The position numbers and the translations under genes were made by a program. DNA of 30,546 bases from a virus: IMG/VR virus record IMGVR_UViG_3300020395_000061, positions 1 through 30,546 of that record, one strand, 5' to 3'. Positions 1 through 5,014 of this stretch are shown here, one piece after another (within the stretch, counting starts at the first letter, position 1; each line of letters starts with the position of its first letter). The notes under the pieces were generated by a model. That model saw only the letters and a list, made by a program, of their open reading frames with translations. It searched no databases and was not told the origin of the DNA.

Positions 1-96
1 ACCAACATAAATGCGGTTGTTTGTACTCGTAACCCACTCACAAAACTCGCTCCATCCTGACAATAAACCTTGCTCTTTTCTAGAAAGAGTTGTCAT
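1..96 (-). CDS. psbA: photosystem II D1 protein, N-terminus (gene runs off the left edge)
   Basis: Only the first 32 codons lie in the window, ending in the motif [10 protein letters not shown], which is characteristic of the N-terminus of cyanobacterial and cyanophage D1. D1 is the photodamage-prone reaction-centre subunit of photosystem II in the thylakoid membrane; phage copies replace the host protein as host expression declines, which sustains photosynthesis during infection. The ATG at 96 was chosen because the visible reading matches D1 from its MTT start. No good Shine-Dalgarno precedes it. A strong sigma70-like promoter about 100 bases upstream (199..227) and a leader of roughly 95 bases suggest separate control from the small genes before it. 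The membrane helices and cofactor ligands lie outside the window, so integrity cannot be judged. Confidence 0.93.
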   Translation of the reverse strand, partial: MTTLSRKEQGLLSGWSEFCEWVTSTNNRIYVG

Positions 97-198
97 TGAA
101 ATTAAGAAAACATTTAGTGTGTGCGGTATGATAAAGACATTGTAACCCCATGGTCTTGGTTAGGGGGATGATGATTGTCTGTTTTTCAAGACACTAAT

Positions 199-227
199 AC
201 TATATATGAAGTTTTGTATCTTGTCAA
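199..227 (-). promoter_or_regulatory. sigma70-like promoter for psbA
   Basis: On the minus strand TTGACA (227-222) is followed after exactly 17 bases by TATAGT (204-199). Transcription would start near 192, giving psbA a leader of about 95 bases. The architecture is shared with the promoters at 711..739 and 1682..1710. It lies just downstream of the 59-aa gene stop, in non-coding sequence. Confidence 0.8.
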
Positions 228-244
228 GTAGAAGATGTGACACC

Positions 245-424
245 TTAGAAACTGGCATCAGGATCAGATGCATCTGCAACTTGTTGTATCTCATGGATAC
301 TTAAATCTACTGTTTTATTTTTTAATTTTTCTTCTAACTGATCAACTGTAAGGTTGTGTGCAATCACTATAGTTTGATCAGTATTCTTTTTATATACGTG
401 AAAATATTGCTGCTCTTTACTCAT
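245..424 (-). CDS. 59-aa hypothetical protein upstream of psbA
   Basis: Starts MSKEQQYFHVYKK and ends DASDPDASF. It is soluble, charged and mostly helical by eye (LTVDQLEEKLKNK), with no membrane segment. No family is recognised. Its ATG lies inside the end of the preceding 32-aa gene (shared ATGAGTAA), so it is probably translated by coupling as the last gene of a small-gene group starting at 686 or 637. It stands between that group and the psbA promoter. Lack of in-frame stops and the tight junction support it as a real gene; the function is unknown. Confidence 0.75.
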   Translation of the reverse strand: MSKEQQYFHVYKKNTDQTIVIAHNLTVDQLEEKLKNKTVDLSIHEIQQVADASDPDASF

Positions 425-515
425 CGTCCATCATATAATACATCATTGTCATCCACATAACTGTAAATGGAATTACAGCTCCAAGAATCATTAGTATCAT
501 CTTGAAGGTTTCCAT
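417..515 (-). CDS. 32-aa hydrophobic membrane peptide
   Basis: Short gene starting METFKMILMILGAV. Residues 5-28 form one methionine-rich membrane helix (9 Met in 32 residues), followed by an acidic tail DDE. Its ATG shares one base with the stop of the 40-aa gene upstream (TAATG), and its end overlaps the start of the 59-aa gene by 8 bases. These tight junctions are the main support for it being translated. Its size resembles small single-helix photosystem subunits, but it matches none I know; a photosynthetic role is inference from location only. Confidence 0.6.
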   Translation of the reverse strand: METFKMILMILGAVIPFTVMWMTMMYYMMDDE

Positions 516-637
516 TATATTATACCTAATGATCCAGCAGTAATTCCTACTGCCATAAAGAATCCGAACTCTAACAGACCATGTGCATCTGCTGGAGTAT
601 TTATTAGTATGTTATTGAAGAACGAGAGATCCGACAT
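515..637 (-). CDS. 40-aa small membrane protein
   Basis: Reads MSDLSFFNNILINTPADAHG, then a hydrophobic helix LLEFGFFMAVGITAGSLGII to the C-terminus. It begins with MSDL, as does the 64-aa membrane protein at 736..930. The TAATG junction with the next gene suggests coupled translation. No Shine-Dalgarno is obvious upstream of the ATG, so it may depend on ribosomes from the 24-residue frame that overlaps its start. No known family is recognised; it is probably an inner or thylakoid membrane peptide. Confidence 0.6.
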   Translation of the reverse strand: MSDLSFFNNILINTPADAHGLLEFGFFMAVGITAGSLGII

Positions 638-686
638 TGGTATATGCTACTAGGGCTAGAACCCCAATGAAGATAAGTTGTTGCAT
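612..686 (-). CDS. possible 24-aa hydrophobic leader peptide
   Basis: A very short frame starting MQQLIFIGVLALVAY that is nearly all one membrane helix. It is the first ATG after the promoter at 711..739, about 18 bases from the predicted transcript start, and it overlaps the start of the 40-aa gene in another frame. It could be a real tiny membrane peptide, a leader that feeds ribosomes to the next gene, or chance. No ribosome-binding site is visible. Confidence 0.3.
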   Translation of the reverse strand: MQQLIFIGVLALVAYTNVGSLVLQ

Positions 687-700
687 AACGCTAGGTAATA

Positions 701-715
701 ATACTCTAAGAGTAT
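701..715. repeat. palindrome at promoter -10 and start site
   Basis: ATACTCT-A-AGAGTAT is a perfect inverted repeat with 7-base arms and a 1-base spacer. It overlaps the -10 element (711-716) and the predicted transcript start (about 704) of the promoter for the small-gene group, a typical position for a repressor operator. The other two promoters of this type in the window have no such repeat. Confidence 0.45.
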
Positions 716-739
716 ATAGGTATTATTACTTCTTGTCAA
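711..739 (-). promoter_or_regulatory. sigma70-like promoter for the small membrane-gene group
   Basis: TTGACA (739-734) and TATACT (716-711) are separated by 17 bases on the minus strand. The -35 box overlaps the stop codon of the 64-aa gene. It would transcribe the frames at 612-686, 515-637, 417-515 and 245-424, and could read on toward psbA. The -10 lies within a palindrome. Confidence 0.75.
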
Positions 740-930
740 GCACCACTTGGTACAGGGGCATAAACAGGTTGATGTACACGTATTCCTTTCCCTCCATCAT
801 CATCGTCATCATCATTGTTAAACGCACGGAGGAGTAATTCAACCAACACTAAAGCAGTCATGGGATATAAAACCCAGAGGACTGCTGTTAGAGGTGATAT
901 ACTGTCTTGGGCGGCTAATAAGTCGCTCAT
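736..930 (-). CDS. 64-aa single-span membrane protein with a poly-aspartate stretch
   Basis: Starts MSDLLAAQDSISPLTAVLW; residues about 15-36 form one membrane helix, followed by NN, six consecutive Asp, GGKG and a Pro-rich tail. The run of Asp codons (GAT/GAC) is visible near 800-820. An AATAAATA late-promoter-like element at 957..964 would start a transcript about 20 bases before the ATG, the same geometry as the virion genes here, so it may be expressed late, unlike the hli genes upstream. No Shine-Dalgarno is clear. No family is recognised. The acidic cytoplasmic or lumenal tail could bind cations or a basic partner, but that is speculation. Confidence 0.65.
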   Translation of the reverse strand: MSDLLAAQDSISPLTAVLWVLYPMTALVLVELLLRAFNNDDDDDDGGKGIRVHQPVYAPVPSGA

Positions 931-956
931 TTTATTCTTGTGTACTTTTGTTACTA

Positions 957-964
957 TATTTATT
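957..964 (-). promoter_or_regulatory. putative T4-type late promoter
   Basis: AATAAATA on the minus strand within CTAAATAAATA, 27 bases before the ATG of the 64-aa gene. The same 11-mer CTAAATAAATA occurs on the plus strand at 1775-1785 before the exported-protein genes. T4 late promoters have the consensus TATAAATA and need no -35 box. Confidence 0.45.
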
Positions 965-979
965 TAGTTTTGTGAAGTA

Positions 980-1000
980 TTAAGATAAAAAAAATCTTAA
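980..1000. other. AT-rich stem-loop at the end of the hli operon
   Basis: TTAAGAT and ATCTTAA form a 7-bp stem around seven A (T on the minus strand), overlapping the stop codon of the last hli gene. The stem has only one G-C-type pair per arm and the U tract sits in the loop instead of after it, so it is a poor intrinsic terminator; it might protect the mRNA end. Confidence 0.35.
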
Positions 1001-1134
1001 ACTATACCAGGTATGAGTTGCCCAGTGAAGCTGTAACTAGCGAAGGCAGCAACGCAGCCAACGATAGCAGCAATACCATTCCACTTTTCAGCGATGGAGA
1101 AGTCAACTTTGTCTGTAGTGTTTTCATTTTTCAT
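997..1134 (-). CDS. hli: high-light-inducible protein (45 aa)
   Basis: Single-helix Hli-type protein: a polar N-terminus, then AEKWNGIAAIVG, one membrane helix and the C-terminal motif GQLIPGIV shared by all four Hli proteins here. Hli proteins bind chlorophyll and carotenoid as dimers in the thylakoid, protecting photosystem II or chlorophyll during stress. The motif ExxNGR is partly lost: Glu and Asn remain, Arg is Ile. Its ATG shares one base with the stop of the preceding hli gene (TAATG), so it is probably translated by coupling. It is the last gene of the operon starting at 1657. Placed in the family with good confidence; pigment binding is not assured. Confidence 0.85.
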   Translation of the reverse strand: MKNENTTDKVDFSIAEKWNGIAAIVGCVAAFASYSFTGQLIPGIV

Positions 1135-1247
1135 TAGTAGATGCCTGGGATTAAGTTACCTGTGATTGCATAGGATAGTCCAAAGAACCATACTCCTAGC
1201 ATTGCAGCACGTCCTTGTGCTTTAAGAAAGATTGCTTCGTTTTTCAT
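1134..1247 (-). CDS. hli: high-light-inducible protein, divergent (37 aa)
   Basis: Small single-helix protein containing LKAQGRAAMLG followed by a membrane helix and GNLIPGIY. Aligned with the Hli motif ExxNGR, the chlorophyll-ligating Glu is Leu and the Asn is Gln, while Arg is kept. This is the opposite of its two neighbours, which keep Glu and Asn but lack Arg. Both ends use TAATG stop-start junctions with neighbouring hli genes, implying coupled translation and fixed stoichiometry. It probably sits in the thylakoid membrane; whether it binds chlorophyll alone is doubtful. Confidence 0.8.
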   Translation of the reverse strand: MKNEAIFLKAQGRAAMLGVWFFGLSYAITGNLIPGIY

Positions 1248-1354
1248 TAGAATATACCTGGAATAATTTGTCCTGTAGTTGCGTAAGCACCGAATGCTGC
1301 TACGAAACCAATCATGGCCATCCAGCCATTAAACTTTTCTGCTTCTGGTGTCAT
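1247..1354 (-). CDS. hli: high-light-inducible protein (35 aa)
   Basis: Near-minimal Hli protein: MTPEAEKFNGWMAMIG, one membrane helix and GQIIPGIF. The ExxN half of the chlorophyll-binding motif is intact, but the Arg that normally pairs with the Glu of the partner helix is Trp. A strong ribosome-binding site (AAAGGAG, 8 bases before the ATG) marks it as the translation entry point for the three-gene coupled set 1354-997. The 87 bases between it and the 71-aa hli gene hold no other gene or clear promoter. It would act in the thylakoid membrane in photoprotection. Confidence 0.88.
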   Translation of the reverse strand: MTPEAEKFNGWMAMIGFVAAFGAYATTGQIIPGIF

Positions 1355-1441
1355 TGTTTTAAACTCCTTTCGTTAGATTTGTAATAGGATTAGAAAGTAA
1401 CCTCCACTGATTAGTTGAGGTGGTGTAAGAGACCTTAGTAT

Positions 1442-1657
1442 CTAAAAGATACCTGGTATAACTGCTCCGAATAGGATGTAGTTATGTACTAGTGCGAAGA
1501 AACCAATCATAGCTAAGCGACCATTGAGTTGCTCTGCATGTGGACCGTAGCCCTGATAGTCTTCTACGTACTGCATAGGTGGTTCAGAAGCAAAGATGTT
1601 CTGCTTACCATACTCAGTAGTTGTGTACCTCTTAACAGATTTTGATGTAGTTGTCAT
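1442..1657 (-). CDS. hli: high-light-inducible protein (71 aa)
   Basis: The full-length Hli of the cluster. A polar 40-residue N-terminal region with YGPHAEQ is followed by LNGRLAMIGFFALV, giving an intact ExxNGR chlorophyll-binding motif (E42, N45, R47), one membrane helix and the C-terminus GAVIPGIF. Phage Hli proteins are thought to protect photosystem II from excess light during infection. AAAGGC precedes the ATG closely, and a consensus promoter (1682..1710) lies directly upstream, so this is the first gene of the hli operon. Its longer N-terminus and intact motif contrast with the three shortened paralogues after it. Confidence 0.92.
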   Translation of the reverse strand: MTTTSKSVKRYTTTEYGKQNIFASEPPMQYVEDYQGYGPHAEQLNGRLAMIGFFALVHNYILFGAVIPGIF

Positions 1658-1681
1658 GCCTTTGTTAAGAAACGTTACAAT

Positions 1682-1710
1682 ACTATATAGGAAAGATTAA
1701 GTTTTGTCAA
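1682..1710 (-). promoter_or_regulatory. sigma70-like promoter for the hli operon
   Basis: TTGACA (1710-1705) and TATAGT (1687-1682) are 17 bases apart on the minus strand. The start site would be near 1675, giving a leader of about 18 bases to the ATG at 1657. It is the best consensus match in the window and nearly the same as the psbA promoter. Confidence 0.85.
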
Positions 1711-1777
1711 GGTACGGTTCAGATCAGTGTTACTTATGGTGAATATAAGTGAGTAATTATACAGAATTATATTGCTA

Positions 1778-1785
1778 AATAAATA
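1778..1785 (+). promoter_or_regulatory. putative T4-type late promoter for the exported-protein genes
   Basis: AATAAATA inside GCTAAATAAATAACGGG on the plus strand; predicted start near 1791, a leader of about 17 bases to the ATG at 1808. It is in the divergent region 1658-1807, which holds no gene. Confidence 0.5.
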
Positions 1786-1807
1786 ACGGGACTGGAATAG
1801 ACTCAAA

Positions 1808-2302
1808 ATGAAAAAGATTTTTCTACTTATTGGTATGACTTTATTGACGGCACCACTTAGTGCCCGTGCTGATATAACTACTAAAATGTCTAGCAGTGTT
1901 CAACTACAAGTGAATGCAGCTGCAACTCAAATGGAGCGTATAGGTAGTTCGTTCAGTATATCAGGAAATAATATAGATACCACCGATGGCACGACTGCTG
2001 GAACAGTGAGCGTTGGAACAATAACTTCAGGTGTATATGCCCCTGGAACCATTGCAGCAACACAGGATACAGCAGGTGCGGCTTTCAGCTTTAGCCAATC
2101 CTACACTCAAGGAGACGCTGTATCTACATCTGCTCCTACTGTAGGAACAGTTGGCAACTTCTCAAGTCAAGTGTCTACTGCTGCAGGTACTAAAGATACC
2201 TTGGCTGGAACCATCACATCTGCTGGTGTGACTACGATTACAGCAGGTGGAGCTGGCACTGTAGCTACTGGCCAATTCGTATCAGAAGTGACCGTAGAGT
2301 AG
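1808..2302 (+). CDS. exported 164-aa hypothetical protein
   Basis: Has a clear Sec signal peptide: MKKIFLLIGMTLLTAPLSARA with probable cleavage before DITTKM. The mature part is rich in Thr, Ser, Gly and Ala, low in charge, and predicted to be all beta, with a central motif DTAGAAFSFSQSYTQGD that resembles TTPGAAFQFTETYKG in the next gene, so the two may be distant paralogues. First of three plus-strand genes that all carry signal peptides. No family is recognised. Export to the periplasm or outer membrane of the infected cyanobacterium, or maturation of a virion part, are both possible. The ribosome-binding site is weak (GGA). Confidence 0.75.
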   Translation: MKKIFLLIGMTLLTAPLSARADITTKMSSSVQLQVNAAATQMERIGSSFSISGNNIDTTDGTTAGTVSVGTITSGVYAPGTIAATQDTAGAAFSFSQSYTQGDAVSTSAPTVGTVGNFSSQVSTAAGTKDTLAGTITSAGVTTITAGGAGTVATGQFVSEVTVE

Positions 2303-2308
2303 TAGACT

Positions 2309-2743
2309 ATGAAAATACGTCTCTTACTATGTACGTTGTGTGCAGGATGGGTAGCACCTGTCCTAGCAGTCCCTGTGGTCCCAAATTTTCAGCAAGGGTC
2401 TATGACGAGCCACACAGAAACAACGTCTAAAGTGACGGAGACGATAAACAGTATGGATTATTCTACAGGCTACCAGTATTCTGCAACAGGTACTGGTATT
2501 ACTGCATCAGGTGAATTAAATGTGGTCTCACCTGAAACATCAACTTCCACAGTAACTATAGATGGAGTGACTTCAACATGGACAGGAGTGGGTACAAAAC
2601 CAACATTCACACAGACAACACCAGGAGCAGCCTTTCAATTTACAGAAACATACAAAGGACCTGGGCTTCAGCAGCACACAATAATACAAAGAGTAACGGA
2701 GGTGACAAGTGTCACAGATACGACAAGCGTATTCAGTCAATAA
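2309..2743 (+). CDS. exported 144-aa hypothetical protein
   Basis: Signal peptide MKIRLLLCTLCAGWVAPVLA, then a Thr/Ser-rich beta-type region. Residues near 108-118 (PGAAFQFTETY) match a motif in the previous exported protein. It starts six bases after that gene ends, and its stop overlaps the presumed start of the next gene, so the three form an operon. There are no catalytic motifs or membrane helices beyond the signal. Function unknown; low charge and repeated TTSxVT strings suggest a structural or surface protein. Confidence 0.72.
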   Translation: MKIRLLLCTLCAGWVAPVLAVPVVPNFQQGSMTSHTETTSKVTETINSMDYSTGYQYSATGTGITASGELNVVSPETSTSTVTIDGVTSTWTGVGTKPTFTQTTPGAAFQFTETYKGPGLQQHTIIQRVTEVTSVTDTTSVFSQ

Positions 2744-3504
2744 AAGCAACATGTCTCGCTGCCCTGAGTGTGGTCATGACTGCCCCTGTGAATGCAGAGA
2801 CTGTAGGGGGTGTGAGTGCAACCGCCAGTCCCATTGCGAATAGTTCTGGCTCAGTAACCAACCAGGCAATACAGGTTTTACAAGGTCCTTACATAACTAA
2901 CACCTATGGTGGTGGAATACAGTGTCAAGGGGCTACGATGAACGTTACGCCCTATGTAACTGCTACTGCTGGTTCACAGAAACCATTTGAAGGTTGGTGG
3001 GATTCACCAGTGTATGACATGAGAGATTTAGATGAAGACGGTGCACCAGACAATCCAGGAGACATCCTCTACACAGTACCTACTAGAACAGGACAGAAGG
3101 ACACATACAATTTAGGAGTAGGTGTCTCTGCTACATGGTCTAAGCCATTGGATAAACAACTACAAGAACAGTGTAAAGAAGCTGCTGCAGTTCAAATTGA
3201 TATGCAAAGACAGTTGACTGCTAACAAAAGATTAGATTTTGAGATCGCAAGACTAAAAAATTGTGGTGAATTATACAAAGCTGGTATCATGTTCAAACCT
3301 GGTACGAGATATGCTTCTATATGTGCAGACGTTTTAGTTCAGGGAGTATCAGAAATCAAACCTCATACACACAACATTCCTGAAGTAGAAAAGAAAACAG
3401 TAGAGATTGATCTTACTCCTAAAGAAGACAAGAATGATAACATACCTACTGGTGATGCATCATCCTTAGGAACTCATTCTATTGGTACACTGAAAGAAGA
3501 ATAG
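2740..3504 (+). CDS. exported protein of about 254 aa, non-ATG start
   Basis: The open frame reaches back to an ATG at 2578, but that region overlaps the previous gene and reads as non-protein-like. A signal peptide (KATCLAALSVVMTAPVNA, cleavage before ETVGG) begins at about 2743, so the true start is probably ATA at 2740, overlapping the upstream stop as ATAA, or ATT at 2731. The mature part has a conserved-looking aromatic stretch (FEGWWDSPVYDMRDLDEDG), a coiled-coil-like Gln-rich helix (QLQEQCKEAAAVQIDMQRQL), four Cys after the signal and an acidic-basic tail. No known family. It ends immediately against the convergent gene. Confidence 0.7.
   Translation: MKATCLAALSVVMTAPVNAETVGGVSATASPIANSSGSVTNQAIQVLQGPYITNTYGGGIQCQGATMNVTPYVTATAGSQKPFEGWWDSPVYDMRDLDEDGAPDNPGDILYTVPTRTGQKDTYNLGVGVSATWSKPLDKQLQEQCKEAAAVQIDMQRQLTANKRLDFEIARLKNCGELYKAGIMFKPGTRYASICADVLVQGVSEIKPHTHNIPEVEKKTVEIDLTPKEDKNDNIPTGDASSLGTHSIGTLKEE
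2751..2843 (+). CDS. possible 30-aa cysteine-rich peptide overprinted on a signal sequence
   Basis: An ATG eight bases after the stop of the 144-aa gene opens a third frame reading MSRCPECGHDCPCECRDCRG and ending SHCE. It has 9 Cys and 2 His in 30 residues, like a tiny metal-binding peptide. It lies entirely within the signal-peptide region of the 254-aa protein. No ribosome-binding site is close. The composition may be a by-product of the GCN/CTG-rich signal codons in the other frame, so it is listed with low confidence. Confidence 0.2.
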   Translation: MSRCPECGHDCPCECRDCRGCECNRQSHCE

Positions 3505-4305
3505 TTATTTCTTTTTCTTAGGACGTTTGACAGGGGGTAGTCCTTTCTTTTCACGATACTTATCAGCTCTAATCTCACTAGCAGATAACTTGGGAGGTTC
3601 TTTACCTAATAGTTTCTGAACTTTCTTAAAGATCTGTTTGACTATAGGTTTGACAACCTTCAATAGGATAGGAGTTGCAGTAGCAGCTGCGGTTGCTACG
3701 ATAGCTATCCCTCCAGTAGTTGCTACCTGATTTGCAGATGGTATTCCTTTCACTACCTGATCTACAAAACCAATCTCTTCAGATATTGCTATACATTCTT
3801 TTCCAACCAATCTATACTCAATAATTTTTTCTCTTCCATCCTTAACTAACGTACCGATTGGTTCCTTTAATTGTTGTGCCTCTGTAGGACATTTTAATTC
3901 TTTAGTCTTAGCCGTATCACCTGGAATTTCTGGTGTATCTAGCTCTGGTGGATCTCCTGTGTTTACTGGTGGTATTGCTGCCTCACCAGTAAACTCAAGT
4001 TTCTCCTTATTAAAATCCATAGGATCAAACGCTGGCATTCCAGCATCACAAAAGACCCTCACACCTTTAGGGTCATCATCAGATAACTGTTCATTCTTAC
4101 CCTTGTCATCCTCTTGATGTGCTTCTACACATCCTGGCATGTCAATGATCGGTACCCCTACACCTCCTGTAACAGGAGGATATATTGGTATCGCTCGTGG
4201 TGGTTCAGATGTTAACCAATTAGGTAGGTTAGGTATCTGTCTAACTTCATTAATAATAATGTTAGTAGATCTAACCTGAATCGGTTTGATCTCTCTAATT
4301 TCCAA
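3505..4305 (-). CDS. 266-aa membrane protein with basic tail, unknown function
   Basis: Pro-rich N-terminal half with acidic stretches and a few Cys, then one hydrophobic helix (TTGGIAIVATAAATATPILL, near residues 197-216) and a basic C-terminal region ending RPKKKK. The reading starts with TTG three bases after the stop of the 77-aa gene and in the same frame; no better ATG exists until far inside, and no Shine-Dalgarno is evident, so the start is uncertain. It ends back-to-back with the plus-strand gene at 3504 with no spacer and no room for a terminator. Last gene of a three-gene membrane-protein set. Virion or envelope role is inference. Confidence 0.65.
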   Translation of the reverse strand: MEIREIKPIQVRSTNIIINEVRQIPNLPNWLTSEPPRAIPIYPPVTGGVGVPIIDMPGCVEAHQEDDKGKNEQLSDDDPKGVRVFCDAGMPAFDPMDFNKEKLEFTGEAAIPPVNTGDPPELDTPEIPGDTAKTKELKCPTEAQQLKEPIGTLVKDGREKIIEYRLVGKECIAISEEIGFVDQVVKGIPSANQVATTGGIAIVATAAATATPILLKVVKPIVKQIFKKVQKLLGKEPPKLSASEIRADKYREKKGLPPVKRPKKKK

Positions 4306-4308
4306 AGT

Positions 4309-4542
4309 TTATAAAGGAGAGTTTGGTACAGGTAATCCTGTTGATGTAGGTAACTCAGGCATAGCACCGTCTATAGCACCTGGAAGTGCTCCACCTACTG
4401 ATCCCATTACTGCTTCAGTAATCTTTCCTTTAACGCCATCTAAGAGGGCATCCTTGTTAAGATATACGTAACCAGCACCGCCAACAACGGCACCAGATAC
4501 AACAAAAGACGTAATAGCGAATACATTAATTATTTTTTGCAT
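4309..4542 (-). CDS. 77-aa membrane-anchored small protein
   Basis: N-terminal membrane anchor (IINVFAITSFVVSGAVVGGA, residues 4-23) followed by a Gly/Ala-rich amphipathic stretch (VKGKITEAVMGSVGGALPG) and a Pro-rich tail. It starts two bases after the stop of the 146-aa gene. A single TAA separates it in frame from the next gene, so stop read-through would fuse them. No family is recognised. The size and type II anchor topology recall accessory lysis or envelope proteins, but no diagnostic motif is present. Confidence 0.68.
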   Translation of the reverse strand: MQKIINVFAITSFVVSGAVVGGAGYVYLNKDALLDGVKGKITEAVMGSVGGALPGAIDGAMPELPTSTGLPVPNSPL

Positions 4543-4544
4543 GA

Positions 4545-4985
4545 TTATAACTCATATTTTTTGTTGTTTTCATCTGTAACTATCTTGATTGGTCCTTGCT
4601 CTACTCTAATAGTTTGAGCAGGTGCAGTTTGTTTTGCTGCTTCAATCAATCTTTCTAAGTCTGCTTTAGTGATACCACCACTACCAGGAGGTAGTGATTG
4701 AGATGCACCATTGTTCTTTTTATTTGCCGTTTGAACGCCAAACGTCGCTAAAACTCCTGTAAACACCGAAGCTATGAAGGTCGGATCTAGGTCTTGCTTA
4801 GGAATTTGTAGTTGTGGGGGCAAATCTACGTACGCTAAAGTTAAGATACCACCACTCCAAATGAGAATACCAAGTCTCACAAAAGTAGACAAGATTTCTA
4901 ACTGTTCTTCCTTATCATCCATTGCCTCCTTAAGTTTACCTAAGGGACCTTTCTTCTTGACTTCTTCTTCTTTTTTCTTTTCCAT
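4545..4985 (-). CDS. 146-aa membrane protein with holin-like topology
   Basis: A highly charged N-terminus (MEKKKEEEVKKK), then two membrane helices (about residues 34-54, FVRLGILIWSGGILTLAYVD, and 68-84, FIASVFTGVLATFGVQT) and a polar C-terminal region with a short helix. Two closely spaced helices with charged ends are compatible with a holin, but no family signature is certain. A TTG at 4997 extends the frame, but the late promoter CATAAATA at 5007..5014 puts the transcript start near 5001, so the ATG at 4985 is preferred. First gene of the 4985-3505 set, and likely expressed late. Confidence 0.7.
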   Translation of the reverse strand: MEKKKEEEVKKKGPLGKLKEAMDDKEEQLEILSTFVRLGILIWSGGILTLAYVDLPPQLQIPKQDLDPTFIASVFTGVLATFGVQTANKKNNGASQSLPPGSGGITKADLERLIEAAKQTAPAQTIRVEQGPIKIVTDENNKKYEL

Positions 4986-5006
4986 AATACAACTCAAAGG
5001 CTTCTT

Positions 5007-5014
5007 TATTTATG
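5007..5014 (-). promoter_or_regulatory. T4-type late promoter
   Basis: CATAAATA on the minus strand, overlapping the TAA stop of the 1097-aa gene (GCA TAA ATA). The predicted transcript start is about 15 bases before the ATG of the 146-aa membrane protein. Confidence 0.6.

Noticed and set aside
80-151. Upstream open frame of 23 codons in the psbA leader, overlapping the psbA start
   Set aside because: No ribosome-binding site and an unremarkable sequence; most likely chance, though it overlaps the start codon and could be revisited if the leader is conserved.
637-837. Plus-strand open frame of 66 codons opposite the small photosynthesis-block genes
   Set aside because: It lies antisense to the 64-aa gene and a consensus promoter, reads as low-complexity Tyr/Ile-rich sequence, and has no ribosome-binding site.
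980-1000. AT-rich stem-loop considered as the hli operon terminator
   Set aside because: The T tract is in the loop, not after the stem, and the stem is nearly all A-T, so it was kept only as a stem-loop, not called a terminator.
1355-1441. ACCTC/GAGGT inverted repeat in the gap between the first two hli genes
   Set aside because: Only a 5-bp stem with a 12-base loop and no U tract; not distinguishable from chance.
2578-2739. N-terminal extension of the third exported protein from the ATG at 2578
   Set aside because: It overlaps the 144-aa gene in another frame, looks non-protein-like, and would bury a convincing signal peptide in the middle of the protein.
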